64,000 nucleotides of DNA from Chiridota heheva (Eukaryota; Echinodermata; Holothuroidea; Apodida; Chiridotidae). Shown in pieces: positions 24,810 through 37,073 of this stretch (the stretch's first letter is position 1; every line of letters begins with the position of its first letter). The stretch lies in the NCBI GenBank assembly GCA_020152595.1, contig JAIGNY010004520.1, positions 3,830,001 through 3,894,000 on the forward strand, given 5' to 3'. Position numbers and translations under genes: made by a program. Under the pieces are notes generated by a model. It saw only the letters and a list, made by a program, of their open reading frames with translations, searched no databases and was not told the DNA's origin.

Positions 24810-25477
24810 ATATATGTATACCTGGACATGAATGGGGCCAAATTGAAGAGCAAAGATACTTGTCACAAAAACGGCAATTACTCATCACTTTTGAAGTGTC
24901 ACAACTGATGTGTCTATAATCAATCAATTCAGTGGCAGTAATCTCTTTTCAACCTTGGGGAGGAAGGGAGAGGGGGGCGAACCCAGACAGTGGTGTAGCC
25001 AGCCATATAGGTTTTATATCAGAATTAATTCATTAGAGGGGACGTACTGATATTCGTGCCCCAACAAAATTATTAGGGGGTAAATCGTCCCCTCGAGATC
25101 GCTGCATATGGATGAACTACTTCTGTTTCAACAATACAAAATTTCACAAAGGGCATTTTTGTCCCTGTGCATTGAGGGCGCTTCTATGCCATTGTCCCTG
25201 TATGGGGAAGGGCAAGGAATGATCGTTCCTATTTGCCACATGGCAAAGGTGTCAATGGAGTTAATGAAATCAATACTGGTTTAAAGATCGTAACAAAATA
25301 ATCGCAAAAGGCGACCCAATCCTAACTACTGCTGGCTAAACCATCACATTTTGGCCACTGCATGACTTTTGTTGGCCTAACATTATTCCTTCTAACCCTC
25401 ACTTGGGAATGAAGTGCTAAAAGATATCCCAAAATTTCCTTACAAATAAATATTTACATATTACCCAAAAGACTTCT
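24810..25477. other. no recognisable gene
   Basis: The interval includes cagtggtgtagccagcc at about 24989, a likely relic of the TIR family at 1.1-2.6 kb, followed by GC-rich strings. Nothing else stands out. Confidence 0.4.
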
Positions 25478-25490
25478 CTGTGAAGCAATT

Positions 25491-25748
25491 TAATGATGAA
25501 TCCGTACTAAAGCCATGAAGGCTCATCACTGGTTCCCTTGGTTAATAATAAATCTGTACTAGAGCCATGAAGGCTCATCACTGGTTCCCTTAGTTAATGA
25601 TGAATCTGTTCTAGAGCCATGAAGGTTCATCACTAGTTCTCTTGGTTAATGATGAATCCATACTAGAGCCATGAAGGCTCATCACTGGTTCCCTTGGCTA
25701 ATGATGAATCCGTACTAGAGCCATGAAGGCTCATCACTGGCTCCCACG
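25491..25748. repeat. 52-bp tandem repeat, 5 units (SINE A tail)
   Basis: Each unit contains gagccatgaaggctc, a potential hairpin (GAGCC/GGCTC around a five-base loop). The single-copy SINE at 9.6 kb has a degenerate version of the same hairpin at its 3' end, so the unit is probably the SINE 3' terminus reiterated. Confidence 0.9.
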
Positions 25749-25969
25749 GCGATAGCGAATGAGAGCACGTAACTCCCCCTGGACAGAATGCCAGTCCATT
25801 GCAGGTCAACTCCCCAACATTGCTGGTGCTCATTTTACAGCTGAGTGAACTGGAGCAATCAGAGTGAAGTGTCTTTCTTTAAGCACACAATGAAGGGATT
25901 GCGGCAGTATCAAACCGGTACCTTTCGCAAACTAGCATGACACCTTAACTACTAAGCCACTGCATCTCC
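25491..25969 (-). mobile_element. SINE A insertion with five-copy tail, 13-bp TSD
   Basis: Read on the minus strand, a tRNA-like head (A-box-like tggcttagtagtt, B-box-like ggtttgatact) starts near 25969. The SINE body matches the copy at 9.6 kb (ctcagctgtaaaatgagca, caatggactggcat). The body ends near 25745 and is followed by five direct copies of a 52-bp unit down to 25491. The 13-mer ctgtgaagcaatt flanks the whole block (25478-25490 and 25970-25982), so the tail repeats were part of the inserted copy or arose inside it afterwards. Confidence 0.88.
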
Positions 25970-25982
25970 CTGTGAAGCAATT

Positions 25983-27457
25983 GTCACTAAAAACCTGTAT
26001 TTTACAACCAACTTGACATAATATGTTGTAATTAAACCTAATAATCCACCTATCTATATTAAAGAGTATTCTTCAACAGAACAAGATATGTAAGATATAC
26101 CAAATTATTTTTTAATGTATGTGATTTTTAAGGACCAGCTTATCTTTAAGTGATCATTTTTACACATCAATATTTACACGGTATTAAATATTCTCTGAAT
26201 AAATTACATCATACATCAAGTAAACATCCTAAGTCATATGATTTAACAGATAGAAGTATACATTTTTAAATGGCAGGTGAAAAAGCTACTGACCAAAAGA
26301 AAGTTTCAATTTTGTCTTGCTTTCTTTAACTGACATTTTTCTTTAAATGTTCATTAAAAAAATCCTTTTCTAGTTGATTTCCAACAATAGAAAAAATGAT
26401 TAAAAATAATGGAACATATTAGGAATCTAGGGACACTTCAAAGCAAAAGTGATCAAAATCATAATAATAAAACAACACTTTCACAACAAAATCAGTCCTT
26501 CTAAATTTGTTTCATTTTTAAATCTACTAATTCAACAAAATCTGCCAATTTGTGATGTCATCGATTCAATAGCTTCTCATTTTCTTATGTAATCTGCAAC
26601 AGTTTGAATCCTTTTGTTACATTAGTTTTAAATGAGGCCCTTTAAACTCTGACAAAAGATTTATGAACTTAGCAATTCTTCGAGTCAACAATGATAAAAC
26701 ATCAACACAAATACTAGTCCTTAAAGGTATATAGAAGTATTTTCATGATTTTGTGTATTTAAACATTCTTTAATATTCTATTTCCACAGACCTTTAAAAA
26801 CTTCAATCTACTTAAGGTTAGAACTGTTAAGAAAGTTATAAAAATGGTATGGATTAAGCCTTTAAAGTTCACTGAAATAAAATTAACAATAATTAATGTG
26901 TGAGAATAAGTACCGAACCAAATAAGTGCAGATTAACTGCTATTACAAAATCAAACTTCACTATCATTCACAGCTGTCTGGACATTGAGAGGCAACATTA
27001 GCTAAATTGCTTTAAAATCTATTAAAAACTGTCATAGAAGCAAAATATGTCTTCAAAATCGGTTAAACAATGACCATTTTCCAGCATTTTTAGATCTCAG
27101 GCATCTATTTGCATTTTTCCATGCAAATTTTGGAATGTATTATACCGTGGCATTTTCTTTTGAAGATCCTTTGGTTTTTAATGTCTGTCGTTACTCGTAT
27201 ACGAGGCGATGTAGCAAACTCAAAAATGTTTGAGACTTGCCATGCCCCCCAATTTTCTTTTAGCAGGAATAGACTGTCCCAAATTTGAGTGATTTAGATT
27301 TATGACAGAAATTTAAATATATATATCTAGGTTTTAAGCTGTTAGCGCAAGTAATACATCACAAAATTCATATAAATCATACACCGCACAAACTATGATT
27401 TGCCATAACTCAAAAAATAAAATAAAATACAAAATTTAAAACTGATCCGCTCAAATT
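25983..27457. other. no recognisable gene
   Basis: AT-rich sequence without a significant open frame or tandem repeat. Short strings such as tgaccattttccagcattt and gcatctatttgcatttttcc recur in similar form near 38190-38260 and 41655, hinting at another low-copy dispersed repeat that I cannot delimit. Confidence 0.4.
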
Positions 27458-27566
27458 TCAACCCTTACTCTACCAGCACTTTTTTAAAATACGCTCGGGA
27501 GGCGGAGTCAAAGATAGGGCCACCCAAACCGGCTATAATAATGCCAGGTGGTAGAGTAAGGGTTAA
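27458..27566. mobile_element. ~109-bp MITE, piggyBac-like ends, copy 1
   Basis: Left end (t)caacccttactctaccagc, right end ggtggtagagtaagggttaa, forming perfect-to-near-perfect TIRs of about 15 bases. The right side retains TTAA; the left reads TCAA. The interior gcggagtcaaagat is shared with copy 2. The TTAA target and CCCTT-type terminus resemble piggyBac elements, but the assignment rests on the ends only. Confidence 0.75.
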
Positions 27567-28669
27567 TTAAGGGCTGATTATTGAAGGGTCCTCTGTCTTC
27601 CAAGCAGCAGAATCTGGCTCCTTCCGCTTTAGTGACCCAGCAGGAACATGCTGCATATATTTTCAAGTTAGCACACTTGTCGCAGGTTGATTAATCCTTA
27701 CTCTACCAGAGCATTTGAGATTACAAGTGTTATTTTAGGGAACTTTTTGGAAAGGGGGCTTTTTCACAAATTTGTCTTCATTTTCTACTGCAATAAGTTT
27801 ATGTTATATGAAAGCTAAGACTTTAAACTTTACGTTGGTTTGCATAATTATCTGGTGAATTATGCAAATGTATGCAAATGAGGTCATTAATTGAGATTAT
27901 TAGATGTCCTAAAACTGCTATCTTTGTAATATTCTGCCTTTTTGTGGCTAATTAGAAGAACAAAAATTGATAGATTTTATGAATTGTTGAAAGAAGGACC
28001 TTTCATTTGATAGTACTCTTGATTTTTTCAGAGCAAGAAAAAAATTTATACGTCAATTTGAATTTTTTTAACCTTTTTTGGCCCAAAAATTGACCCCTGA
28101 TTTTGCCAATGATCTATCTGATAGAATTTGGCACTATACTTTCCTCTACACATGCATTGTTCCTTTCTATAATGCACAAAAGTAATATAATTTAAAAAGG
28201 AAATGTTTACACCAAAATTTTAATTAAAATGTTATGCAAATGGCCCCCACCATTGGTATCTTGCCCCAACATGTGTCTCTTTCCAACAACATGGGACCCT
28301 TTAAAATTTTAATCCTACTCCACTGCACCACAACCTCTCAATATGGAATTGAGAATTCGCGAAATAGGTATATGAACACTGTTGCACTACAAATCAAAGA
28401 TTGATCTGTAAAGTTTCATCCAAAATTACAATAATAAAGACAATTCATGTTAGCCACGTCGGATTTTAGCGACCCATTTACTTGTTTATAATCATTACAA
28501 GTAAATAATCCCAGCTAAATTACACTGCTCTTGCCTAATTTTGAACGGATCAGAATTAACATTAGCTATGCCTTACGATAAGCCTAACGAGTAACGTTAG
28601 TAAGCATGAAGTTTAAAAAATGCCCTCACAATTTTATAAATTTGAAAAAATCATTTAACCTGGTTCTGA
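27567..28669. other. no gene; partial MITE end at 27692
   Basis: The string ttaatccttactctaccaga at about 27692 matches the TTAA-plus-TIR of the neighbouring MITEs without a recognisable second end. The rest is AT-rich with no coding signal. Confidence 0.45.
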
Positions 28670-28792
28670 TCATCTTTGTGCCCCTTCTGAATTGGATCCA
28701 GGTACTAAAAGATCTCCATCACTGGCGATAGCCTTCTGACCTTTCCAAATCCTCAGTTTCACTTTCAAACAAGATTTGGGATACACATTCTT
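28670..28792 (-). CDS. candidate last coding exon (TGN-like gene, alternative)
   Basis: Minus-strand segment following an acceptor (gcgacag|AAG). It is open in phase 0 for 40 codons and ends in TGA at 28672-28670. Phase 0 is what the 32.3-kb exon requires. The encoded tail is basic at first (LKVKLRIWKGQK) and then has SDGDLLVPGS, which includes an acidic di-leucine-like DGDLL that could serve as a sorting signal. Against it, no AATAAA is evident close downstream, and an alternative last exon at 29.8 kb has one. The reading may be coincidental. Confidence 0.4.
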   Translation of the reverse strand, partial: KNVYPKSCLKVKLRIWKGQKAIASDGDLLVPGSNSEGAQR

Positions 28793-29382
28793 CTGTCGCC
28801 TCAATGTAAATGTCAAAAAAATATAAAAATAACTCGAGTGACGTAGTTATAAAATGTTTTAGGAACTATCGAGGGGGTATGTCTTTTATTGCAGCAATCC
28901 ATGTGAAAGCACGTTGTTTATGCTACAGAATGGTTTTTGAAACTTTTCATTACGATATAGGAGTGGATCACACAATTTTTTAACAAAGGGGTCATAAAAT
29001 TACCAAAAATCACACAATTTTACATATTTTACAAAATAATTTTAAAATAATGACCAGGTAAGAGCAAAATGTGATTAAATTTGGACAATATGACTTGTCT
29101 ATATAGTATATATAAAAAGAAAATATCAAAATTGATTTTCTAAGCAATTTTTGTAAATTTGTCAAAAATATGCATTTTTCAGGACATTTTAAACAAAAAG
29201 GTAAATTTCTTAATGTTTGGACAAAATTTGCCGAAAAATGTGAGTATAGACCCCCCCAAAAAATACAATTCTATAAAAGATCTTTCTGAGATCTTTGCAA
29301 TGAAACTATTTACACACCTATGGAAGTTTCGTAAGGTCCCGATTTTATTTTTGGAAAAGGATTTTATTTCTGGTAAAAAGAG

Positions 29383-29490
29383 TTAACCCTTACTCTACCA
29401 GCACTGTTTTGAAAATGCACTCAGGATGCGGAGTCAAAGATGGGGTACCCAAAACGGCAATAGTATCGCCACATGGTAGAGTAAGGGGAA
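29383..29490. mobile_element. ~108-bp MITE, piggyBac-like ends, copy 2
   Basis: Left end ttaacccttactctaccagc at 29383, right end tggtagagtaagggg; the interior gcggagtcaaagatgggg is as in copy 1 and in the same orientation. TTAA is kept on the left; the right is degraded (ggaa). The neighbouring 75-codon frame ends at the MITE and is not called. Confidence 0.75.
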
Positions 29491-29684
29491 ATACTTTTTC
29501 AAGCAATATTGAAATTGCTACGTTTCCATTGACCTTAAATACTTGTGTAAAGGACAACCTTCAACTACAGGCAACAAAGATTAAGCACAAATTCATCGCA
29601 TAAATGGTAAAAAGAACAAACTACAAATAAAATCAATAATTGTTATGCAAAGATAACATCAGTGGTGATAATTGCAATCGTATG

Positions 29685-29820
29685 AAAGACGCTTCGAGCT
29701 TTTATTACTCAAAGGTTACAGAGCATTTCCCATCAAACAGAGACTGGTGTTTCTTCTGGCAGTTGCTTGTCCTTGTTGATTCATCTGTTCCAGGATTCAG
29801 ATAATCGCAGACTGTCACAC
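29685..29820 (-). other. candidate 3'-terminal exon (TGN-like gene), mostly UTR
   Basis: An acceptor (gccatttttag|GTGTGACAG) opens this exon. If joined in phase 0 to the 32.3-kb exon, it adds one valine codon and then TGA, giving a tail ending AKLEV. A polyadenylation signal AATAAA (minus strand, 29706-29701) follows about 110 bases downstream, a normal last-exon layout. The +1-shifted frame is also open for about 36 codons (VCDYLNPGTDES...), but it does not fit the upstream phase and I take it as chance. Confidence 0.45.
29701..29706 (-). terminator. polyadenylation signal AATAAA
   Basis: Canonical hexamer on the minus strand inside the candidate terminal exon; it would set the 3' end of the TGN-like transcript near 29680. 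Confidence 0.45.
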
Positions 29821-30054
29821 CTAAAAATGGCAAAAGTAGATTAACTATAATTTTAAGTATACAAGACAGACATTGTACATGTATGCACCTAGTCTAAACT
29901 GTTTGAAACCTAAGCTTACTAAAACTAGTATACTAACTTTCCTTTTTTTTACTCATACTTTGTGTCCTCTAGAAGGATTTTTTGCTGGCTGAACTTACTC
30001 AGCTTCAGATATACCTGTATGTCTTATATCCTATAAATCTCTTAAGAGGATCTA

Positions 30055-30176
30055 CTGTTTGTTTGTTTGATGAGGTCTTAACGGCACCACGACAACGAAG
30101 GTCAAATTGTGCCTGAGAGGTCAGATCATTTTAGAGGTAGTAAGGAAAGAGACCAGGGGAAGAATGAGAGAAATTC
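30055..30176 (-). mobile_element. LINE-1A family fragment (3' end)
   Basis: This is the 3' terminus of the RNase H-bearing LINE found nearly whole at 47.1-52.5 kb. It starts with the (TTTG)n tail on the plus strand and continues gatgaggtcttaacggcacc and aattgtgcctgagaggtcag. It is 5'-truncated after about 120 bp. It is nearly identical to the fragment at 63.7 kb. Confidence 0.85.
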
Positions 30177-30479
30177 TACATGATGAAATAACTCTCTTTG
30201 GGAGGAATGGTCCATCAATCATTCATGGGCATTGCACAAATTCCTCCAGGTATATAATGCATATTTATTTCTAGGGTCAACCAAAGACTAATCTGTTCCA
30301 CTTCACTACAAAGGAGTTTTGAGGCTTCAGCCACAGATGAATGACCTATTGTGTATGGTGTAACAACAGCTGGTTGGTAGCAAGTGAACTGTGAAGAGAC
30401 TCTCGGGTTAGGTGTGGATTACCCCTGATTTTGAGAAAACTAAGGGTGTTGGGTTGGAGAAGCCCAAGGGATAAAACTT

Positions 30480-30655
30480 CTTAATGATTCAGTGTCAAAT
30501 ATATCTATCTTTAAAAAGGGGACAATAAAAGAAACGACTTGGTAAAAATTGTCCAAAACCCTTATTCTGTTGAGAAATTCAAAGAGTTATATTAGATTTC
30601 TGTAGAAACGGCTAAAATCAGACTAGCAGTGGCATCACATACACACATTCATCCA
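30480..30655 (-). repeat. dispersed repeat D1, minus-strand partial copy
   Basis: The segment gtagaaacggctaaaatcag, followed by actag and a catcaca, is the reverse complement of the most conserved D1 core (tcacaactagtctgatttca). It is the only minus-strand D1 copy that I find. Confidence 0.65.
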
Positions 30656-32265
30656 AAGACTTTTGCTTTCTATTAAAATATTTTCTGAGTTTTACTAAGT
30701 TAAAGGGCCACGTGCCCCAGAATAGAGGACTTAGGTACTTAAACATTCCGGTATCATCTCGCTGAGCGCTTGACATGTCAATGTCATTGGTTCTGTTTTT
30801 CTTCAGTCTCTGTTCAACTGGTACAGAATCACTAACACAGCGTAGAAAGTACAACTTACAGACTTACTACAAACAAGGCCTAACGCTAGGCCTTACGACA
30901 TTACAGTGACAACAAAGTTACAAAAGTTGGCAAACGGACTTAATTTGGCAAAATATGATCGCTACTGCAATGGATCTAAAGGAAATTTTCTAATATACCC
31001 AGTTCAACTACAAAAGACGCCAAGATTTCCCCCCAAAAATGATTAATCCTAGGCGTGAAAACTCGATAGCTAAGCAGTTTGTTTGTTTGTTGCTTCCATA
31101 CACAATCGCCGAAGCGATAAACTGTACGAAATCGGCTGAGGTCATCAGTCATTTCAGATTTGAATATTCATATCAGAGATGCTCCGTGCATGTGTGTTAG
31201 ACTAGTGTATGGAATAAATGCGAGTCTCGCAGAAAATCAAAGAAAGCGGACGTGGCAGCGCCCTCTTTTCTTGGGCACATGGCCCTTTAAACTTACACCA
31301 ATTGTTAATGACAAGAGAGAAGTAAGATTAATCAGCCCCTTTACAAATTGATGAATTACTACTGAATGTTTCGAAACATTTTTATCAATTGCTGAGATTA
31401 GGCGGTGACATATAATGCACAGGTAGAAACATGAACAATAGGGCAATTAAGATATATATGTCAATTATTGCGATATTGTTTTTGCTATGACATCAGACAT
31501 ACCCTGACCAACATATCATGATATGCCATTTTCACAATTTGTGAAACAGAATTTCAGAAACAGTTCAAATGAATGAGATTTTAAGTGAATATTTGCAGCA
31601 TATTATGCTCCCTTTCTATAGCTCTTATGTTTGATGCGGAGAAATGAAGACATGCTGAAAACCTATTAAAACCTTCTACATTTAGAATCATAACATAAAT
31701 ATTGCGATTGATCAAATTTCTATGGAGCACTTACTTGCATTGTCATGACCAGTGCAACAAATCCGTGTAATGCACGGCTTTTGACTATTTGGTTTAATCC
31801 ATTTTTACAACAAGTGAATTTCTTTCTTAACAAAGTGAAAAAATTGAATGTAAACTTTGCTCAATTTTCATTTTTTTTTTGCTGTTTTTTTAATGCATTT
31901 GAAAACAATCTTACACGGAAATTTTATAAAAAGATTAATGTTATATGCAGTTTATCTGCATATTTAATGCACGGTTCAAAAAACTTTGCACTCGCAAATG
32001 GCCCTCCTACAGTTGGGTCATTTCACCCGGGCCAAAGTGCTTAGCCCCGTGCATTTAATACACATATAAACTCTCCGCCTCTACATTAATCCATTAATCT
32101 TTAAAATAATGATATATCGCAATATTTTTGTGCATGGTAATCGATATCTCATTAAACTATATTATCGCATCCCTAATAAACACCAGAACAGGATAATTAT
32201 GCTTTCCCCAAAAAGACAAAATATCTAATGGACTATTCCATTATGGATAAGACCCTCCCATGTAC
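30656..32265. other. intron of the TGN-like gene, no other gene seen
   Basis: AT-rich sequence. The frames at 30618-30854, 31160-31351 and 31745-32044 lack domains and begin or end in low-complexity runs, so none is called. Confidence 0.4.
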
Positions 32266-32379
32266 CTCAAGCTTTGCTCCCTTCAAAGATGGCATAGCTT
32301 CACTCACATTCTGGTTCAGTCGCCTTCTTCGTCCCTCTCCGTTCCCACCAGTTCTTCCTTCGATAATTATTGCAACAAT
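32266..32379 (-). CDS. TGN-like gene: membrane-proximal cytoplasmic exon
   Basis: A 114-nt (38-codon) minus-strand exon with acceptor tttctgtcag|ATT and donor CTTGAG|GTACAT, phase 0 at both ends. It continues directly from NKQK of the 36.4-kb exon. The encoded start IVAIIIEGR resembles the short hydrophobic, glutamate-glycine-basic segment that follows the transmembrane helix in TGOLN2/TGN38 proteins. A GGNGEGRRRR basic stretch and AMPSLKGAKLE follow. The YQRL-type endocytic motif of the vertebrate proteins is not seen. Matching phase, splice sites and family pattern make this a convincing exon. Confidence 0.75.
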
Positions 32380-32471
32380 CTGACAGAAAATACATCAAAC
32401 TTTGTATTATATCACTTGTGTGTACACAGACAGCTTCTTGTAAGACCCACTTTAGCCTGGCTGCGGTTTTA

Positions 32472-33966
<1,495 letters not shown>

Positions 33967-34655
33967 TTCTTTGTTTGTTTGTTTGATGAGAGCTTAACAG
34001 CACCACGACAATGAGGGTCAAATTGTGCCTGAGAGGTTAGATCATTTTACAGGCAGGAAGGAAAGGAAACAAGGGGAGAATAAGAGAAAAAACAAGAACT
34101 AAAAGTCAGAAAGCTGGAATCGAGAGAGGAAGTGCATGGGTGAAAAAACAAAGTAGAGAGAGGGGTGGAAGAGGGGGACTAAACATGGTTGTAGAGGGAA
34201 GCATGATGAAAGAAGGAGATCATTTGATCCGGAGGGTTTTTCTGGAAAACTCAGCAATTGAGTTGTGGGGAGCAAGGGAAGCTCTAGGAAGGTTGTACAG
34301 CGGGCAAGCAAGGAGAATGTGATGGACTGTGAGGGTGCAATGGCAATTGTTGCAGAGGGGTTGTGGGAGCCAATAAGGAGGTGGGAGTGAGTGGGGTGGG
34401 AGTGAGTGAGGTGGATGTGACCTATTCTAAGACAATATTCTAAGGTAATATAAACGTTGTAGACACAAGAGAGGTTGTTGATGGTAAGTTTCAGCTGAAT
34501 GGTGGGCTGGATGACGTGAAGTTTGTTATCAATTTGGGAGTCCCATGAGGTTTGCCAGCGGTCACGAACAAGGGAAGCGATAAGCGGTTTGATGTCAGAA
34601 AGGGTTTTGGGAAATAGGGTAGGGGGAGGTTAAGGGCAAGCTTAGCCCCTTGTGA
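33967..34655 (-). mobile_element. LINE-1A family fragment, ~690 bp 3' part
   Basis: Plus-strand reading starts with the (TTTG)n tail and matches 47140-47800 through the end of the RNase H domain. The minus-strand translation retains AKLALNLPLPYFPKPF and a further downstream coding segment. It is 5'-truncated within RNase H. The flanks share cccctt (before 33967 and at about 34643), a likely short target-site duplication. The surrounding sequence is a repeat also present at 34.8 kb. Confidence 0.85.
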
Positions 34656-34674
34656 TTCCGCCCCAATGTTGAAC

Positions 34675-34922
34675 TTAAAGAGGTCATCCCAGGACACTAT
34701 CATTTCACAAAACATTGAAAAGGGGTACAAGGGGAAAAGTGCCACAAGAATTTTGTCCATGATCATTATCGAACAACATTAGTTGTCGCGTTCTTAAGTC
34801 CCTTTGTATCCCGCCTCAATAATGGCCTTGAGAAGGATCATCCCAGGACACTCTTGTTTCAAGTAACATTGATATGAGGTACAAGGGGGGAAAGTGCAAC
34901 AAAAATTTTGTCCAGGGTTATA
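34675..34922. repeat. two direct copies of a ~130-bp segment
   Basis: gtcatcccaggacactatca, then cattgaaaaggggtacaagg and aattttgtccatg, are repeated about 135 bases later as gatcatcccaggacactctt, cattgatatgaggtacaagg and aattttgtccagg. The LINE fragment just upstream interrupts a third partial copy (ttagttgttgcgctcctaat versus ttagttgtcgcgttcttaag). Confidence 0.75.
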
Positions 34923-35781
34923 GATGTACACTACATGATTTACAATGCATGAAAGGGAAGGCAGCCAAAAATCAAAAGTTTGGTATTGCAGGTCGGAGGT
35001 TGCATTAGAATTTTGTCTAGTGTATTTGGTTACGACGAGTCCTTGATTTTCGGCGTATTTTGTCAATTTGCCGTCGTATGTACAGGGCACTCTGTAATGT
35101 ACAGCTTACAAATATTGGTAACACACACACACTTGAGTAGGCCTGCCTTGCTAAAGTGAATGAAAATTGCACTTAAATTTACCAAAAAACATTAAAAAAT
35201 CGGACTATTATTATCATAAAAAATATTAAGAAAAAGTTCATACCCAATCCTTGTATAATGTTGATTGCAAATCATGAAATTTGGGTTAACAATCCCCACA
35301 AAAATAAAAAAATACTTTTATTTATTGTATCCAAACTTTCATGAGGTTTTAGTAAACTTTGACCAATTTTCAACAATAATATACTATTCAGATCTTAACA
35401 CACCTACTTCTTTCTAGTATAGTAACTTGAATTGCAGATTGTGATCACTTTACAGATACACGATCAACACAATACAGGAGGAAAGTAGACTCCTAGCTAA
35501 TAATATCGTTGACAATTAACAGCCTGCATTCAAAACAACATCAAACTTTAGTGTATGTACATCATGCATAGGGCCTATGTACTAGCCTATATATGTTTAT
35601 ATACAGTACTTGTACAGGCATGTTAAATCATTCGGCCATTAGTCTCATAGTTGTGACATTTTTCTTTTATTTATGAGAAATTCAAAATCATTTTTGTGTA
35701 AAATAAAACTTTCAATCGCATCAGAGAGGTAAGATGTTCATGATTTTGATTTAAATAAATGAGAAACTTTGGCGTAAAATT

Positions 35782-36040
35782 TCACATGCTATATCTAGAT
35801 CTTACCACACAGGTTGTACCTGTGTGGTAAGAAATTTCAGCCATAGCGTAATATATGACAAATTTGTTGTTAACGCGAACCCTGTTGCAGGTGGGGCAGA
35901 AAGGTTTGGCAGAGCCTGATAAGAGATAGGGTTGTGTGAGAAAGGAATGGTCAAGATTTATACGGGTAATGACAACTTCTTCTCTGCAGTGGTGATTTTG
36001 TATGGGAAATATGACTCTGACTGTTACCTGTCTCAAGATT
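35782..36040 (-). pseudogene. possible LINE ORF2 C-terminal remnant
   Basis: The minus-strand frame contains ITRINLDHSFLTQPYLLSGS followed by CPTC. This is the kind of histidine/leucine, Cys-x2-Cys segment found after the RNase H domain of several LINE proteins. Only about 80 codons remain. It could derive from the LINE-1A family or a relative. Confidence 0.45.
35800..35832. repeat. perfect 15-bp-stem hairpin
   Basis: tcttaccacacaggt, three bases tgt, then acctgtgtggtaaga: a perfect inverted repeat. It lies at the end of the LINE-like segment 35782-36040. No promoter or gene sits next to it. Confidence 0.95.
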
Positions 36041-36311
36041 CCAGAAATGTGTGAAATACAAATCCCTCACTCTACAGCTGAGTGTTCAATAAACTATACA
36101 GAACAAGGTTGAGAATTTACAAAAGTGGAGAATTGCTGGCAAAGCAGAGTTTAGGGATATACAACCACATTCCCCAACCATGCCCTGTTCCTAACCTCTC
36201 TAAAAACAGCACTTCAAAACTTCTGAAAACTGAAGGCAGAAACTACGTTATTAATTTAGAATCCCTTTAGGAAAGTGGGAGGAGGGGGGGGGGCAGGTCC
36301 CCATGTCCTGT

Positions 36312-36385
36312 CCTCCTGCACAACAGGAATAATGTCCCCATGTACTACAGGAATAATGTCCCCTTGTACAACAGGAACAATAATC
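36312..36385. repeat. 27-bp tandem repeat, 3 units
   Basis: Units of tgcacaacaggaataatgtc plus ccccatg, repeated with small changes, just inside the intron that follows the transmembrane exon of the TGN-like gene. Confidence 0.8.
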
Positions 36386-36430
36386 CTGATAAAGAGTAAA
36401 CATGAGACAATGACATTTAGAAACACATAC

Positions 36431-36709
36431 CTTTTGTTTATTATGATACATGATGTATGTCGCCATGATCAGAATAATGGCTGTAAGGGAGTACGCCATA
36501 AAATGGCTACTAGTCGAGCCGTCCAGCTCATCAAACTCTTGTTGAAAGGTATTGGGTTTTGCGTTTGGTACCTGTTCATATTTTGCATTCAATGCCTGTT
36601 CATCATTCAGGTTGACACTCTTATCTTCTTCTGGAATAACTGGGGGAATCCCTCCAAAATTTAAGAACTGGTCTTCGGTTCCTTTGCTGGAGCTGTAATC
36701 GTCCGAATC
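36431..36709 (-). CDS. TGOLN2-like: TGN-like gene: lumenal stem and transmembrane exon
   Basis: A 279-nt, 93-codon minus-strand exon with acceptor gtacttcaag|GATTCG and donor AACAAACAAAAG|GTATGT, phase 0 at both ends. The lumenal part is acidic and serine-rich (starts DSDDYSSSKG, later IPPVIPEEDK). Around residue 66 it reads DGSTSSHFMAYSLTAIILIM, and the helix then ends in YIMYHNKQK. The SSHF-x-AY start, single helix and YHNK-basic exit are the signature of trans-Golgi network integral membrane proteins (TGOLN2/TGN38/TGN46), which cycle between the trans-Golgi and the plasma membrane. Neighbouring exons keep phase on both sides. I am confident of the family and less so of strict orthology. 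Confidence 0.85.
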
Positions 36710-37073
36710 CTTGAAGTACCGGAGGAAAGATAAATTGTGAATTTATGTAACTGTGGAGGTCAAAAGGTTAGGCAGTCCTGTGTCTTCTATTCACCTTGGA
36801 ACTGAGTAGTACTGTACAGCCATTGTGTACGCAAAAATTGCCACTTCCAAGCTCATCATCAAAGTCTACAATAAAGGCTGTCTCCACCAGCCAAACTTTC
36901 AATGGTGCCAAAACTGAGTTATACATATTCATTAGATAAGCTATGGATATTCATTACGTGTGCATTAAACTAAGTCAATTATGTCTATACAATATAAAAG
37001 ATAGGGTAAAGGAGTCTTATTCTATTCAGGAGATCTACAATTTAAAGGTGTATGGACACGTAGAGGTAGAAAT

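Noticed and set aside
29706..29820. 36-codon frame VCDYLNPG... as the true tail of the TGN-like protein
   Set aside because: It needs phase 1 at its 5' border, whereas both upstream exons end in phase 0.
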